From Coffea arabica (Eukaryota; Streptophyta; Magnoliopsida; Gentianales; Rubiaceae), in assembly GCF_036785885.1 (NCBI RefSeq), contig NC_092317.1, forward strand, positions 932,501 through 996,500: DNA of 64,000 bases, written 5' to 3'. The position numbers were made by a program, and so were the translations under genes. This document shows, one piece after another, positions 13,701 through 24,851 of this stretch (its first letter is position 1; each line of letters begins with the position of its first letter). The notes under the pieces were generated by a model. The model had not been told where the DNA came from, ran no database searches, and saw nothing but the letters and a program-made list of their open reading frames with translations.

Positions 13701-14276
13701 TAGACCGGTTCGTTTTAAAAACAGGAGTACGACCCTTACTATCTCCGTTTCCCTTACTAATTCAGTAATTCTACTCCCAGCTTTCTCCTTTCCACTACCT
13801 GGCCTTCTAAACAAGCATCATAGCCGTTCATTTCATCTTCCCAGGAAAACATGATAAAAATAATTCAACAGAAAGTAAGTAGAGACCTTTTCGCCCATTG
13901 GGACAGCGATGCGGCAGTCGCAGCTTTTACTAGCAGAAACACAATGCAGCCGCCAAGTACCGGTGACAGTTATAAAAGCAGTATCCAAATAACAGTCAAC
14001 CTCCATGGCCACTCCATGCATGTGCAGCGGAATCAACGCCGGGGGCTCGCACCTGCCATGAACGTACGGCTGGTAGCTGGGTATGTCAGGATTATCCACC
14101 ATTGACGGCTCTGATATCACTGCATAAACCATCGGCCCCGTGGGCAAGAGCGGCCAATTAGTCTCTGACTTTCTCTCCATTACCGCAGGCGCCGGTGCCG
14201 AACTCTCTTTCCCGTAGAAAATTCTCTTGGATAGCTTCAGACCAAGCTCAACTGAGTTTGAGAACTGGTCCGCCAT
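7719..14276 (-). CDS. inter-alpha-trypsin-inhibitor heavy-chain-like protein, VIT + vWA domains (13 exons, 736 aa)
   Basis: Plant proteins of this family have no proven role; the vWA fold binds ligands through a metal site. Exons: 13887-14276, 13319-13462, 12995-13207, 12826-12915, 12554-12670, 11538-11807, 10683-10839, 10145-10222, 9726-9826, 9334-9504, 8729-8803, 8163-8243, 7719-8042. All junctions are GT-AG with matching phase (2211 nt with stop). Residues 1-~250 form the leader and VIT-like region (WRLHC, CDCRIAVPMGEKGSILGV, CPLRSYSTQL). The vWA domain starts near 320: VIFVVDISASMRGDPLDKVK gives the MIDAS DxSxS at 329-333, GSTNISLPLSQ carries the MIDAS threonine, and FLITDGSVEDE gives the later aspartate (about 428). 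The last ~60 residues hold 16 cysteines, including CCCCMC. There is no signal peptide, unlike secreted animal ITIH chains. It resembles Arabidopsis At1g19110-type proteins. Confidence 0.92.
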
Positions 14277-15130
14277 TTCTTCTTTCTTTTCTTTTTTTCT
14301 TTTTTTTTTTTAATTTGGGTTGTTAATATGAGAGATCGATGAGGATGAATTCGTTAACGTGGGCTGTTAAAAGAAGTGAAGATGAGGAAAAGGACTAAGT
14401 TGATGCTGGCTGGAGCAGAGTAGACGTCCGTTGTGAGAGAGAGTGCTACTAGAAAGACGCATTTATTTTTTCAATGCGACTGATCATTGATGGGCTCTTC
14501 TTTTCTGTGGGAATGATGAAGAAAAAGATGAAACAAGGAAGACGAGAGGATCTTCCTTCGTCTACTGCTACTATTAAGTATTACTTACTTCTCTGCTTGT
14601 ATGTACTGGTGGTGGTGGTTACTAACTGGTGGTGATTGGCTTTTGGGTAATGGACACATTTGACGTGGGATATGTGTATGCTAGCACTTTTTTTTAGTGT
14701 TTTTTTTTCTCCCTTTTAATAGGACTTTTATGTAATTTCACTGTTGTATTGGAACATTGAGAGAGAGAGAGAGCCGAGTTTGTTTACGCTAGAATTTCAG
14801 TCAATGGTTATTTGCTACCATGTTTTAAAAATGCTTGGGGACTTGTATTAGGTGAGCAGTAAGAAATAAAATAATGATGATGAATGAACAAAGCTAAGTA
14901 TGTTCATTTTGTGGGTTATTGGGTTGAATGTGATCAAGATAAGCATATTCTCAGTCATTTAAGAGGAGTTAAAACGAGCTTTCTTGCTATTCATCAAAGG
15001 GGTATAATTAGATATCGTGAAGATTTAAGAAAGTAAGGTATCGAGTTGAAATATTTAATTGCCTGCCAACCAATTTTACAATTGAAGATATACCAAGCAT
15101 AAGTTAAATTTTTTTTTAAAAAAAAAGGTG
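14277..15130. other. upstream region of ITIH-like gene
   Basis: Promoter and leader of the minus-strand gene. A CT/T-rich tract lies just before its ATG (14278-14313), and short GA repeats occur at 14757-14774. No other gene is visible. Confidence 0.5.
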
Positions 15131-15337
15131 TCCGTTTGGATTGGCCTATTTTTTAAAAACAAGTTTTTCAAATACAATACTATAGTAATACACAAATAAA
15201 AATAATTCAAAAAACAACATTTCATCCATATAATTTATCAAATATTTCAAAAACCATCCTATAATAAATTTTTTATATATATACTACTACAATAGAATAT
15301 TTTTAAAACACTATCAAAAAACAGCTAATCCAAACAG
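15131..15337. mobile_element. MITE with GTTTGGATT ends
   Basis: The left end reads GTTTGGATTGGCCTATTTTTT and the right end is its imperfect inverse, AAAAAACAGCTAATCCAAAC. The interior is AT-rich and non-coding. The ends resemble those of Tourist/Harbinger MITEs, but I could not fix a target-site duplication. Confidence 0.55.
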
Positions 15338-16083
15338 TTAGATGGTTTCTTGTTTGAGTTAACCTACCCCCATCCCCGCCCAAAAAAAAAAAAAAAAAAA
15401 AAGAAAGCTAGTCACAGTCCTTTGTCATCTCTATTTTATTTATTATGGTCCATCGAGACTACGTGCTGGCCTCTCCTCTCCGATTTTCATTAACTCAGAC
15501 ACAAGTCAGTCTCCTTGTTGTGAGGGTATAAATGAAGACATCGAGGTATCTCTTACTTTCTTCTTGTATTAGTACATTTTGAAGCGGTGCTCATACTTGA
15601 ATAATTTAAGAGGTGATGCAAAGCAATAATATTACTAGTACGTCGTAGTCAAGCGGAAGACTTGATTAGTGTCTGCCACACCGATAATGATGATTAATGT
15701 GTGGCTAATACGCATGATGGCTTGTCATTCTTAATGGTTAAAAGAAGCGAGCACCTACCGGCCCGAGAAAATAAAAATTGATTCGGACCACGGTGGTCCA
15801 AGGTGGCTGGACCAGGACCGCTGGACCTATTGACTATTGTGTCGTGGCGATGGCAACAGAAATTCGACAGCGCACAAAAATGCAAAAGGACGTAGCAGTC
15901 CAAGTTTTGGGCGTACAAATAGACAAATTCAATGTCAAGGCTTTTTCCGGTCCACAAACAGCAAAATTTTCCTCGTTGCAGCAACTCATAATTGTGGGAA
16001 CTGAGTCGTGACTCTGGAGTGCACTTGAAAGTGAAAGGTGGAATATTTGAAAATTAAATATAGGATACTAATTTTAATACGTG
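15338..16083. other. intergenic, no supported gene
   Basis: Nothing recognisable. The open frames near 15700-16010 lack family signatures. Confidence 0.5.
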
Positions 16084-16093
16084 AAAAAACTTT

Positions 16094-17326
16094 GGAATGA
16101 TTTCAAAAACCTCCCCTAAAGTTTTTGACAGTGCTACTGCTCTCTCATGAAATTTTAAAAATATCATTAACCTTCCTTAAAATTAATGTTCTTGTAATAA
16201 ATCAGCCCAATTCAAAAAAATCAATAATAAAAAAATGATTTCACGAGTGAGAAGAATATTTCATACCAAAAAGTACCCCTTATTTTATTACTAGTTGGTT
16301 GACTTAGAATCAAAAGGAAATATTAATTAAAAATATAAAAATAAAGGCTAAACTCTAGCATGAGTATAATAGAATTTAGTAACAATGATTATTTTTCACA
16401 AAACATCATGAAATAGCAAAATCAAAGTATTGGAGATGAAAACTTGTTAATTTGGAATCAAGAATTCCTAAACATTTAGTATCAGAATTTGAAAGATTTT
16501 AAATAGGAATTGAACAAGACGACGTATGGCCTTTTCAAGAAAAAAAAAAACATCACAATAGATAGCTAATGATAAAAAATATAAAATACACTAAAATATG
16601 TTATTTTTTTGAATTATTTTTTAACTTACAAGGTCCATTATTTCACATGATTAATAAGAAATTTCCATCATTTGTAATTTTTTTTTTAAAAAAACTACTC
16701 TCAAGCAACGTTTGGATTAATAAAAAGTGTATGATTTTAATGAAAAAAAAATCAAAATAGAACTTTTTTTTTCTTACAATCTTGTTTGGATTACATATAA
16801 AAAGAAAATAAAAGAAACACCAAATATTTTGAAAAAAAAAGGAGAGAATAGATTATGTGTAGTTACATTTTATCCATAACTTAATAAAATCTAATTGTAA
16901 ACATATTTTAATACTTTACCCTCTTTTTTGTGTATTTTCATATTCATCTTATTATTCGTATGAAAAATTTATGAAATAATAATATTTCAATTGGAATTTT
17001 AATCATTTTTTAGGAGAAAGAAATTACGAGAACTGTTAAAATGAAGAAAAAGAATTTTAAAATGTTAACAATTACCGTTACAAAATTTAGAATTCAAGAT
17101 TTTCAAATTTTTTATGTTCCAAATCATGATTAATTTAGTGCAAGTGACTCAATTGTTTCTCTCCATATAACTACGTAATATTTCCTAAATTGTAAGGATA
17201 ATAAAGTCATTTAATCATCCATAAGATAAGCATTGGATCCCAAATAGCATATAAGGAAGACAATCGATATTTTTAAAACTTTAAAGGATGATAGTGAAAT
17301 TGTCAGAAACCTCGTGAAATTATCCC
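16094..17326. mobile_element. Mutator-type non-autonomous element with 10-bp target duplication
   Basis: The left end begins GGAATGATTTCAAAAACCTC and the inverse of the right end begins GGGATAATTTCACGAGGTTT. The two arms stay alignable for about 70 bp, through TTTTAAAAATATC. The element is flanked by a perfect direct repeat AAAAAACTTT (16084-16093 and 17327-17336). Duplications of 9-10 bp with long terminal inverted repeats point to MULEs. The AT-rich interior encodes no transposase. Confidence 0.75.
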
Positions 17327-17847
17327 AAAAAACTTTTATAGCGCTACTATTGTACCGTCGATATGGTAACAGTAGAAGCGCTGTTGATTACGGTGCCATG
17401 TTTTTCTTTCTTAACTTTAGACTTGTCTTTTACGACCCACAAAAATTAACAAAAAGAAATCGAAAAAGTTTACGTTGTCACTTGTCTTGTCTTGTCGTTA
17501 AATATTCTTAAAAGATGTCACTCACCTAACACTTGATTGATAAACACATCCAACAAACTAGCTGACGTGTTCTGCTTATCGCCTTCTGACTAGCATCGAT
17601 TCTAATGCTCCCGAATGAATCTAGTCTCGATTCTAATGCTCCGTCATATTTTATGCTACTGCTTAACTCTCATTAGCTTTAATCTTGCAAGTTCAAATCA
17701 GGGAGACACCATCATTTTACGCCTCGACTCGCTTCAACTTGGGTTGATCACCTCACCTCTGCTAATCCTCAACACTACTGTATTCATCACCAGCTAGAAA
17801 CAATATGGACGCGTGGTCACACTTGGAAATTTATCATGCTAGATTTA

Positions 17848-17995
17848 GGTTGTGTTTGGATTGCATTTTCCGTCATTTTTCATGGAAAAATTACTGTAGC
17901 GATTTGATATATGTGAGAGAAAAATATGATAGGGAAATGTGATCACGAAAAATGACAAATATTTTCCGACGGAAACAAGCAATCCAAACAAGGCC
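17848..17995 (+). mobile_element. Tourist/Harbinger-like MITE, copy 1 (148 bp)
   Basis: Starts GGTTGTGTTTGGATTGC and ends GCAATCCAAACAAGGCC, flanked by TTA on both sides (17845-17847, 17996-17998). A 3-bp TTA/TAA duplication and GGNNNTGTTTGG ends are typical of PIF/Harbinger MITEs. A second copy lies inverted at 57945-58091. Confidence 0.85.
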
Positions 17996-18113
17996 TTAGC
18001 ATTTACTTATTTGGTCAACACTCGAGGAGCCTTTTGTTTTAGCGGCTCGCACCTGTCCACACTCCCAACTTAAAAACTGTCGTCGGCTTCCATTCATCAT
18101 AATAGATAGTACA

Positions 18114-18850
18114 TTGCATTTCATGTGCAGAATTGAGAATTATAGTCGTTACTGCCACGATATGCTTCATTCACTTCAAAATGAGGGCTCGCCCAGTATA
18201 AATGGTAACCATTCCTTGACAAAGAATGTAAATTCTGAATTACCATCAGTATTGTCCGCTCAATCTTTTCACTACACAATAACTTGGGAAACTGCTTGCA
18301 CATTTTGTTTCTCAAAATTCTCACGCCTTCCATTTTTCAATGGAGAGAGGGAGATGGGTCATAATGCGATAGCGCATCAAGAAGTTCAGAAGAACAGAAT
18401 CGCTGACCAGACCACAGTCCACAATAGGGAAACCCTTTTGGAACTTTTCCAGACAGAAAACCATGTCCATGACCATAGGCTAGTTTTAGGGACAGAAAAT
18501 CATGTGTATGACCATAGGCTAGTAGTTTTGGAGCTCGAATACATGACAGGGCACTCCATTTTGCTGGGATCCCCAGGCAAGTTCGACAAAACATTTGCCC
18601 ATCAAAGTGGCACTGGTAGGACACACCAGTGGGACAACTGTAGCCGAAATCCCACCCGCTTTTCAGCACACAAAATGACGAATCTATCACAACTGTCTTT
18701 TACTCAAAATACAGAGTGTATCCCTTAATCCAAGGCACGCATTCCTGAGAAAAGGCATGGACGGTCAAGGCTTCACATAAAGCCCCTTGTACGCCGCCCC
18801 TATACCCACAGCCCCTGAGGCAGCATCAAAGTGAGATATGCCTAGAGCTA
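18114..18850. other. unassigned open region with internal 39-bp duplication
   Basis: Open frames run on both strands: a 204-codon frame on plus (18114-18728) and a Cys-rich 117-codon frame on minus (18337-18690). Neither matches a family I know. Two adjacent units of about 39 bp (18452-18490 and 18491-18530) share most bases. Further on, the minus strand has an AG acceptor near 18852 and a short frame with GISHFDAASGAVGIG that stops near 18769. No upstream exons could be joined. It may be a decayed gene piece. Confidence 0.25.
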
Positions 18851-18935
18851 ATTCTGTGAACAGCAATGGGCCCTCAAGCATTTAAGATGGCATCCCCAGT
18901 TCAGCCAATTACCAGGTTCAAAATCTCCAGATATC

Positions 18936-19095
18936 GAGTGTGTTTGGATAGAGTATTATTTGAGATACAATTAGTATCGCACTTTTTGTAATGTGATATA
19001 AAAATGTGATCGAGAAAATAAAAAACACATTCAAAAACGTATTTGTGATGCAATCAAATAGCTTTTTGCAAATAATATCTTACTGTCTCGTAACA
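18936..19095 (+). mobile_element. MITE remnant (TGTTTGGATAGAGTATTATTTG family)
   Basis: The left end TGTTTGGATAGAGTATTATTTGA-like sequence and the internal GTAATGTGATATAAAAATGTGAT match the elements at about 57378-57545 and 20977-21115. The right terminal repeat is missing or degraded. Confidence 0.5.
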
Positions 19096-19305
19096 TAGAA
19101 AATCAATTCAACCCCCAGTTACCTCAAGCAGAAATTAAACCAGAATAACCAGGGGGCAATTTGATTGTCCCTACAAGTTGTGCTTAAAAACCACAGGTAG
19201 TTCATACTAGGTTTGACTACAATGTGACTAAAATATTCCCCCCCCCCGGGCGGGAAAAAAAATTCATTCGTCAAATGGAGGCGAAGAACAGCACCAAGTC
19301 CATCC

Positions 19306-20574
<1,269 letters not shown>

Positions 20575-20639
20575 TCTTCCCCCTCTCCTTCTTCTTCTTC
20601 TTCTTCTTCTTCTTTGCCGCTAAAGCCTTTGGAGTGAAG

Positions 20640-20648
20640 AAACCCTAG
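20640..20648 (+). promoter_or_regulatory. telo-box (AAACCCTAG) near RPS29 start
   Basis: AAACCCTA lies about 66 bp upstream of the RPS29 ATG. This motif is characteristic of promoters and leaders of plant ribosomal-protein and translation-factor genes. A (GAA)n leader stretch lies between it and the ATG. Confidence 0.6.
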
Positions 20649-20976
20649 CTAACTTCCGATGCCCGGCTGGTGGCTATTAATGAAGGGTAAACTGAGGTAA
20701 ATACCGAAGTAAAAAAGACCCCACTAAAATGGATTGAAAGTTAAGGGAGGGTAGGGTGGTGTAAGTGTGTAGTGGAGTCCAGATGTGGTTAATGTAGACC
20801 GCCAAAGTGCTCCAGTCCTATTGGCTATTCATTCTAATATGTTGCGTGTGAGTCGTGACAACTTGACAATTGTACGTACACAACCAGCGGGAATACAATT
20901 GTCAGTGTGAGATTGTGAACCTTTTGATATAGGCTTTAAATACCTAAATGTAGATTAGCCAGTTATATTGCCAAAA

Positions 20977-21115
20977 TGTGTTTGGATCGAATATTATTTT
21001 GAAATAGATCTAGAATATTGCTGTATTACTTTTGTTTTGTGATGTATGTAATATAAAAATTAATTAAAAAATATATTTGTAATGCTAGAAAAATAATATT
21101 TAAGAAAATTTTCAT
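20977..21115 (+). mobile_element. MITE remnant (TGTTTGGAT family)
   Basis: Begins GTGTTTGGATCGAATATTATTTTG and contains TTTTGTGATGTATGTAATATAAAAATT, matching the arrangement at 18936 and 57378. The right end is not identifiable. The flanking AT-rich DNA to 21460 shows no gene. Confidence 0.45.
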
Positions 21116-21469
21116 TAAAAAATTTGTTTCATGGCAATACAATTTGCACTGTGAATCAAATGATAAAGAGTAAATTCATCTTGTTAACAACAAATCAAGG
21201 ATTAGAGTTTTTGTTCTTTTTTTTAAAAAAAAAGGTATTACCATATCTATTTTTGCATATACACGTATGTAATATAAAAAAATTACTTAAAAGTGATTTG
21301 AGATTCTTTCTAAAACTAATTTTTGGAAAAAGAAAAATCGTTTAAAACGTCTTTTATAATTTATCAAATGAATTTTTTTACCCTTTACTTTTAAAATATT
21401 GATTTTGCATCTATTATAAAATCAAGTTCACTAATTTTGATCCCAACCTAAGTTTATTGGTGCTTTATA

Positions 21470-22486
21470 GGGCCTGTTTGGAATCGAGTTTTTTTGTCAA
21501 GTTTTTTAGCTACTAGTTTTTTAACAATTTTAGCTACAGAAACCCAAAAAAACTTATCAAATTTTTTAACCTATACACTTCAAAATATCTAATACACAAA
21601 AAACTTTCTCTTTTCTTCTTCTTTCTCCCCCACCCCTATCCACCACACCTTCATCATCGGCCACCCCTCCGCCGCCGGCCACCATCACCTCCGCCGCCAG
21701 GCACCACCACCTCTACCGCTGTTTCCAGTGCCGGCCACCTATTCCGGCGCCGGTCAACCCCTTTTTTTTCCCCTCTCCCTCTCCCTCTCCCCCTCCCCCT
21801 CTCCTTCCCTCCCCTCTCCTCCCTGGCCACACCCTCCCGCTTCCTTAGCTGCGATCTGGTCGAACGACCAGATTGGGCAAAAGGGGAGGGGAGTAGGAAA
21901 GGGGAGGAGAATGGGAGAGGGAGATGGAGAAGAGGGAGAGAGAAAAAGCAAAAAAAAAAAAATTTGTAGGTGCCATGGCTGCTGGTTCTCTGTTTCGGGA
22001 GGGAGAGGGGGATGGTGAAGGGGAGTAGAGGGGGAGAAGAGGGGAAGAGAAAAAGAAAAAAAAAAATTGAGGAGAGGGGCTGCTGATTCGTCTGGTACCG
22101 CGAGGGAAGAGGGAGGGGGAAGGAAGGAAGAAGAAGAAGAAAAGGAGAGAAAAGAAAAGAAAAAGGAAAGAAAGAAAGAAAAAGAAAAAGAGAGAGAAAA
22201 AGAAAGAAAAAAAAATGGTAGGGGCATGGCTGCTTGGAACTGGGAAGGCAGAGGTAATGGGGGAGGGAAGGGGGGGGAAGGGAGAAGAAGAGAGAAAAGA
22301 AAAGAAAAAGAAAGAGAAAGAGAAAAAGAAAGAAAAGAAAAAAGAAGTTTTTCAACTTACAAAAACTTCTACAAAAAAGTTTTTCACCTTACAAAAATTT
22401 CTACAAAATTTTTTCAAAAACTTCTATAGTGCACTATAGTAAAGTTTTAGACAAACTTCCAAAAAACTCAGGTTCCAAACAGGCCC
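21470..22486. mobile_element. Harbinger-like non-autonomous element, 1017 bp, with purine/pyrimidine-skewed interior
   Basis: Ends are GGGCCTGTTTGGAATC on the left and GGTTCCAAACAGGCCC on the right, flanked by ATA on both sides (21467-21469, 22487-22489). That fits a 3-bp PIF/Harbinger-type duplication. The interior is unusual: about 21600-21840 is almost pure C/T on plus, and about 21880-22350 is almost pure A/G. Long open frames on both strands here are low-complexity artefacts of that skew. No transposase is seen. Confidence 0.75.
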
Positions 22487-22489
22487 ATA

Positions 22490-24851
22490 GCTTGGATGCA
22501 CTGTATGACCAGTATGTACAAAGAGGTCGAATCACGCTTTTTTACAGGCAAAAGTGAATGTGAACTCGATAATTTATTTAACTACATATGTAATTTTACC
22601 TTGGTGTCTCAAATAAGTTATAAAGTGGTCAAAAATTTAGGTCGGAACTACATTAAGCTAATTGGATTTTATAAGTGATGTAAAGTCAGCATCTTAAGAA
22701 TAAAGAACAAAAAAAATTCATTTGACGAGACATGATCAATATTTTAAATGATTTTCCCTTTGAAAAAAAGCACATATACACATTAATTTCATGGTTAATG
22801 ACTATTATTATTATTGTTTGGATCATGATTCAACCTTCTTTTGATTTTGCATTAAGTATATGAAGATAGACCACCTCGCGCGTTTTTTTCCGTATTGTCT
22901 TTTGAAACCATTTAATCCATTATGTGCTTAAAGAAATAAATGACATATTTTAGATGATTGGAAAGTCATTGCACATGCATATAGTATTATAGTGTAGCAT
23001 AAGAGATACGGATTTACCACATAAACATATAGCGTAGCATAAGAGTTTCTTTAAAGTTGTAAAGTTGTTTGGATGCTTGTGTTTGGGTAGGAGGTTATTT
23101 TAAAAAATTATTTAAAATTATATTGTAACACTTTTTTATGAGGTGAAGTGTTTGAGATAAAAAAAAAGATTGAAAGATGTAGTTATGATGCAAGTGAAAA
23201 AAATTTATATCTGTTTTTTTCCTTTCAAGGGAAGTGTTTTTCTAATAATTTATGCTATTAGGTATTATTGTAGATCTTTTAGTTTAGCATTTTTTTATTA
23301 TTAATTGCAGTTGAGATAAAAAATTTAAAAAATGGTTGGGGTTATTTAAGAAAAAAATAAAAGTAAAAGGAAATTTATTTAAAGTGTCTCTTACATTTTG
23401 TCTTTTTATTTTTATTTTTAAAATATTAACCTTACGATTCTTACAAATGCAAGTAAGCAAATTTTGGTTTCAATATAACTTTTCAACAATTTTTTACCCT
23501 GAAAATACTATATAACCCATATGTCATCATTTTTTTGTGTGCAATTAAGTTAGATTCCACTTTTTTAGTAATAAAAATAAATATAAATTGGATCATATTT
23601 TACTTTTTATAGGAAAAAATGAATATGATTTGGGTCATTTGTCTCATAACATATGAAATCTAACTTTTTACTCAAAAAAAAAAAAAGATTACGTGTGAGA
23701 CATATGATGGATTCAAGGTAAAAAGTTATTAAAAATATGTGTTTGAACTAAATTTTATCGACTTAATTTTATAAGAGATTTAAAGTTATTATTTTAAAAT
23801 TGAATAATGAAAAAATTAATTTGACAAAATTCCCCGTGCATCTGAATTAAGCAAACGGGTTAAAAGGTTCGTCAAAACCTCAAAATGCCCGACGAGGCCT
23901 AAATTCCCGCAAATCCAAATCCAAGTACAGAAGACAGGGTAGGACTTAGAGAAGAAGAATAAAGAAGGAAAATACAAAGGAAAGGAAGTCTTCTCGTACA
24001 CACCAATATAAATTCCGTTACTTAACTTGTTAACTTCAATTTTGAATACCTTGGAATCAAAGCTATCGTCTAATATTCATCACCAATAAATTTCCTAAAT
24101 TCCCGTAAGTATCGGATTTCCCCAGGTTTGTTATTTCCTATGTCTATCCAGTATTCTTCTCCGCAATTGAATCGACTTTTACATGTCCCTCAAAGTTTGG
24201 ACCTTTAGGGTTTTGCTTTTTCATATTTTACTCATGTACAGGTCAGATTTTGATGTTAATTTTTTTCATCTTATTCCTTTCCGTATTTGATGGCTGTTTA
24301 AATTTGACCGAAAAGAAAAATCCCAATTAACCTTTAGGTGGTTTGACGGTACTGTGAATTTTTTAGTTATTTGGTCAAAAGGGTGGCAGAAATTTTGGGG
24401 AGCTTTGTTCAAAGATGCTTGCTTACTGAGCGTGAAAGTTTGGGCAATCAAAAAATTTGTTTGCTTGTTTGAAAGATTATGCTTTTACGTGAAATCACAA
24501 ACTTTAATGCTTATTGTTTTGCTTTCTGATTTTGTTTGGATTTTTCAGCAATCAAAAAGCTGAGTTATGCTCGAAAGCCTATTTGTTTTTCCTTAAAGGC
24601 ACTAACTGTTTGATATATATTGCGTTTAGTAGTCAATCGATGAGAGGTAACTTTTGCTTGTACTGTCTACAGTACTTGCATTCTGAAAGGGTAGTTACAG
24701 TTTGAAATCTTGCTGCTTTGCAATTGATTGTAAGTTCGGAAAAGATAAACATAGAATAAATAAGAGATTTAGCACAATCGGCCATAAACAACCAATTTAA
24801 TTGGGTTATCCTTTTCTGCCTCTGTTTTAAAGATTTAAGGATCGAAAAGTT
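22490..24851. other. intergenic and lipase promoter/leader
   Basis: AT-rich, no supported gene. A GTTTGGGTAGGAGGTTATTTT stretch near 23085 looks like another MITE-end remnant. The last ~800 bp should hold the promoter and leader of the downstream lipase. Open frames here have no family signature. Confidence 0.5.

Noticed and set aside
18763-18852. Short minus frame GISHFDAASGAVGIGAAYKGLYVKP as an alternative last exon of RPS29
   Set aside because: The acceptor phase does not match the RPS29 exon 2 end, and no other donor exon could be found.
21654-22355. Long minus and plus frames of Phe/Ser/Pro or Glu/Lys/Arg repeats
   Set aside because: They are compositional products of the C/T- and A/G-only tracts inside a transposon.
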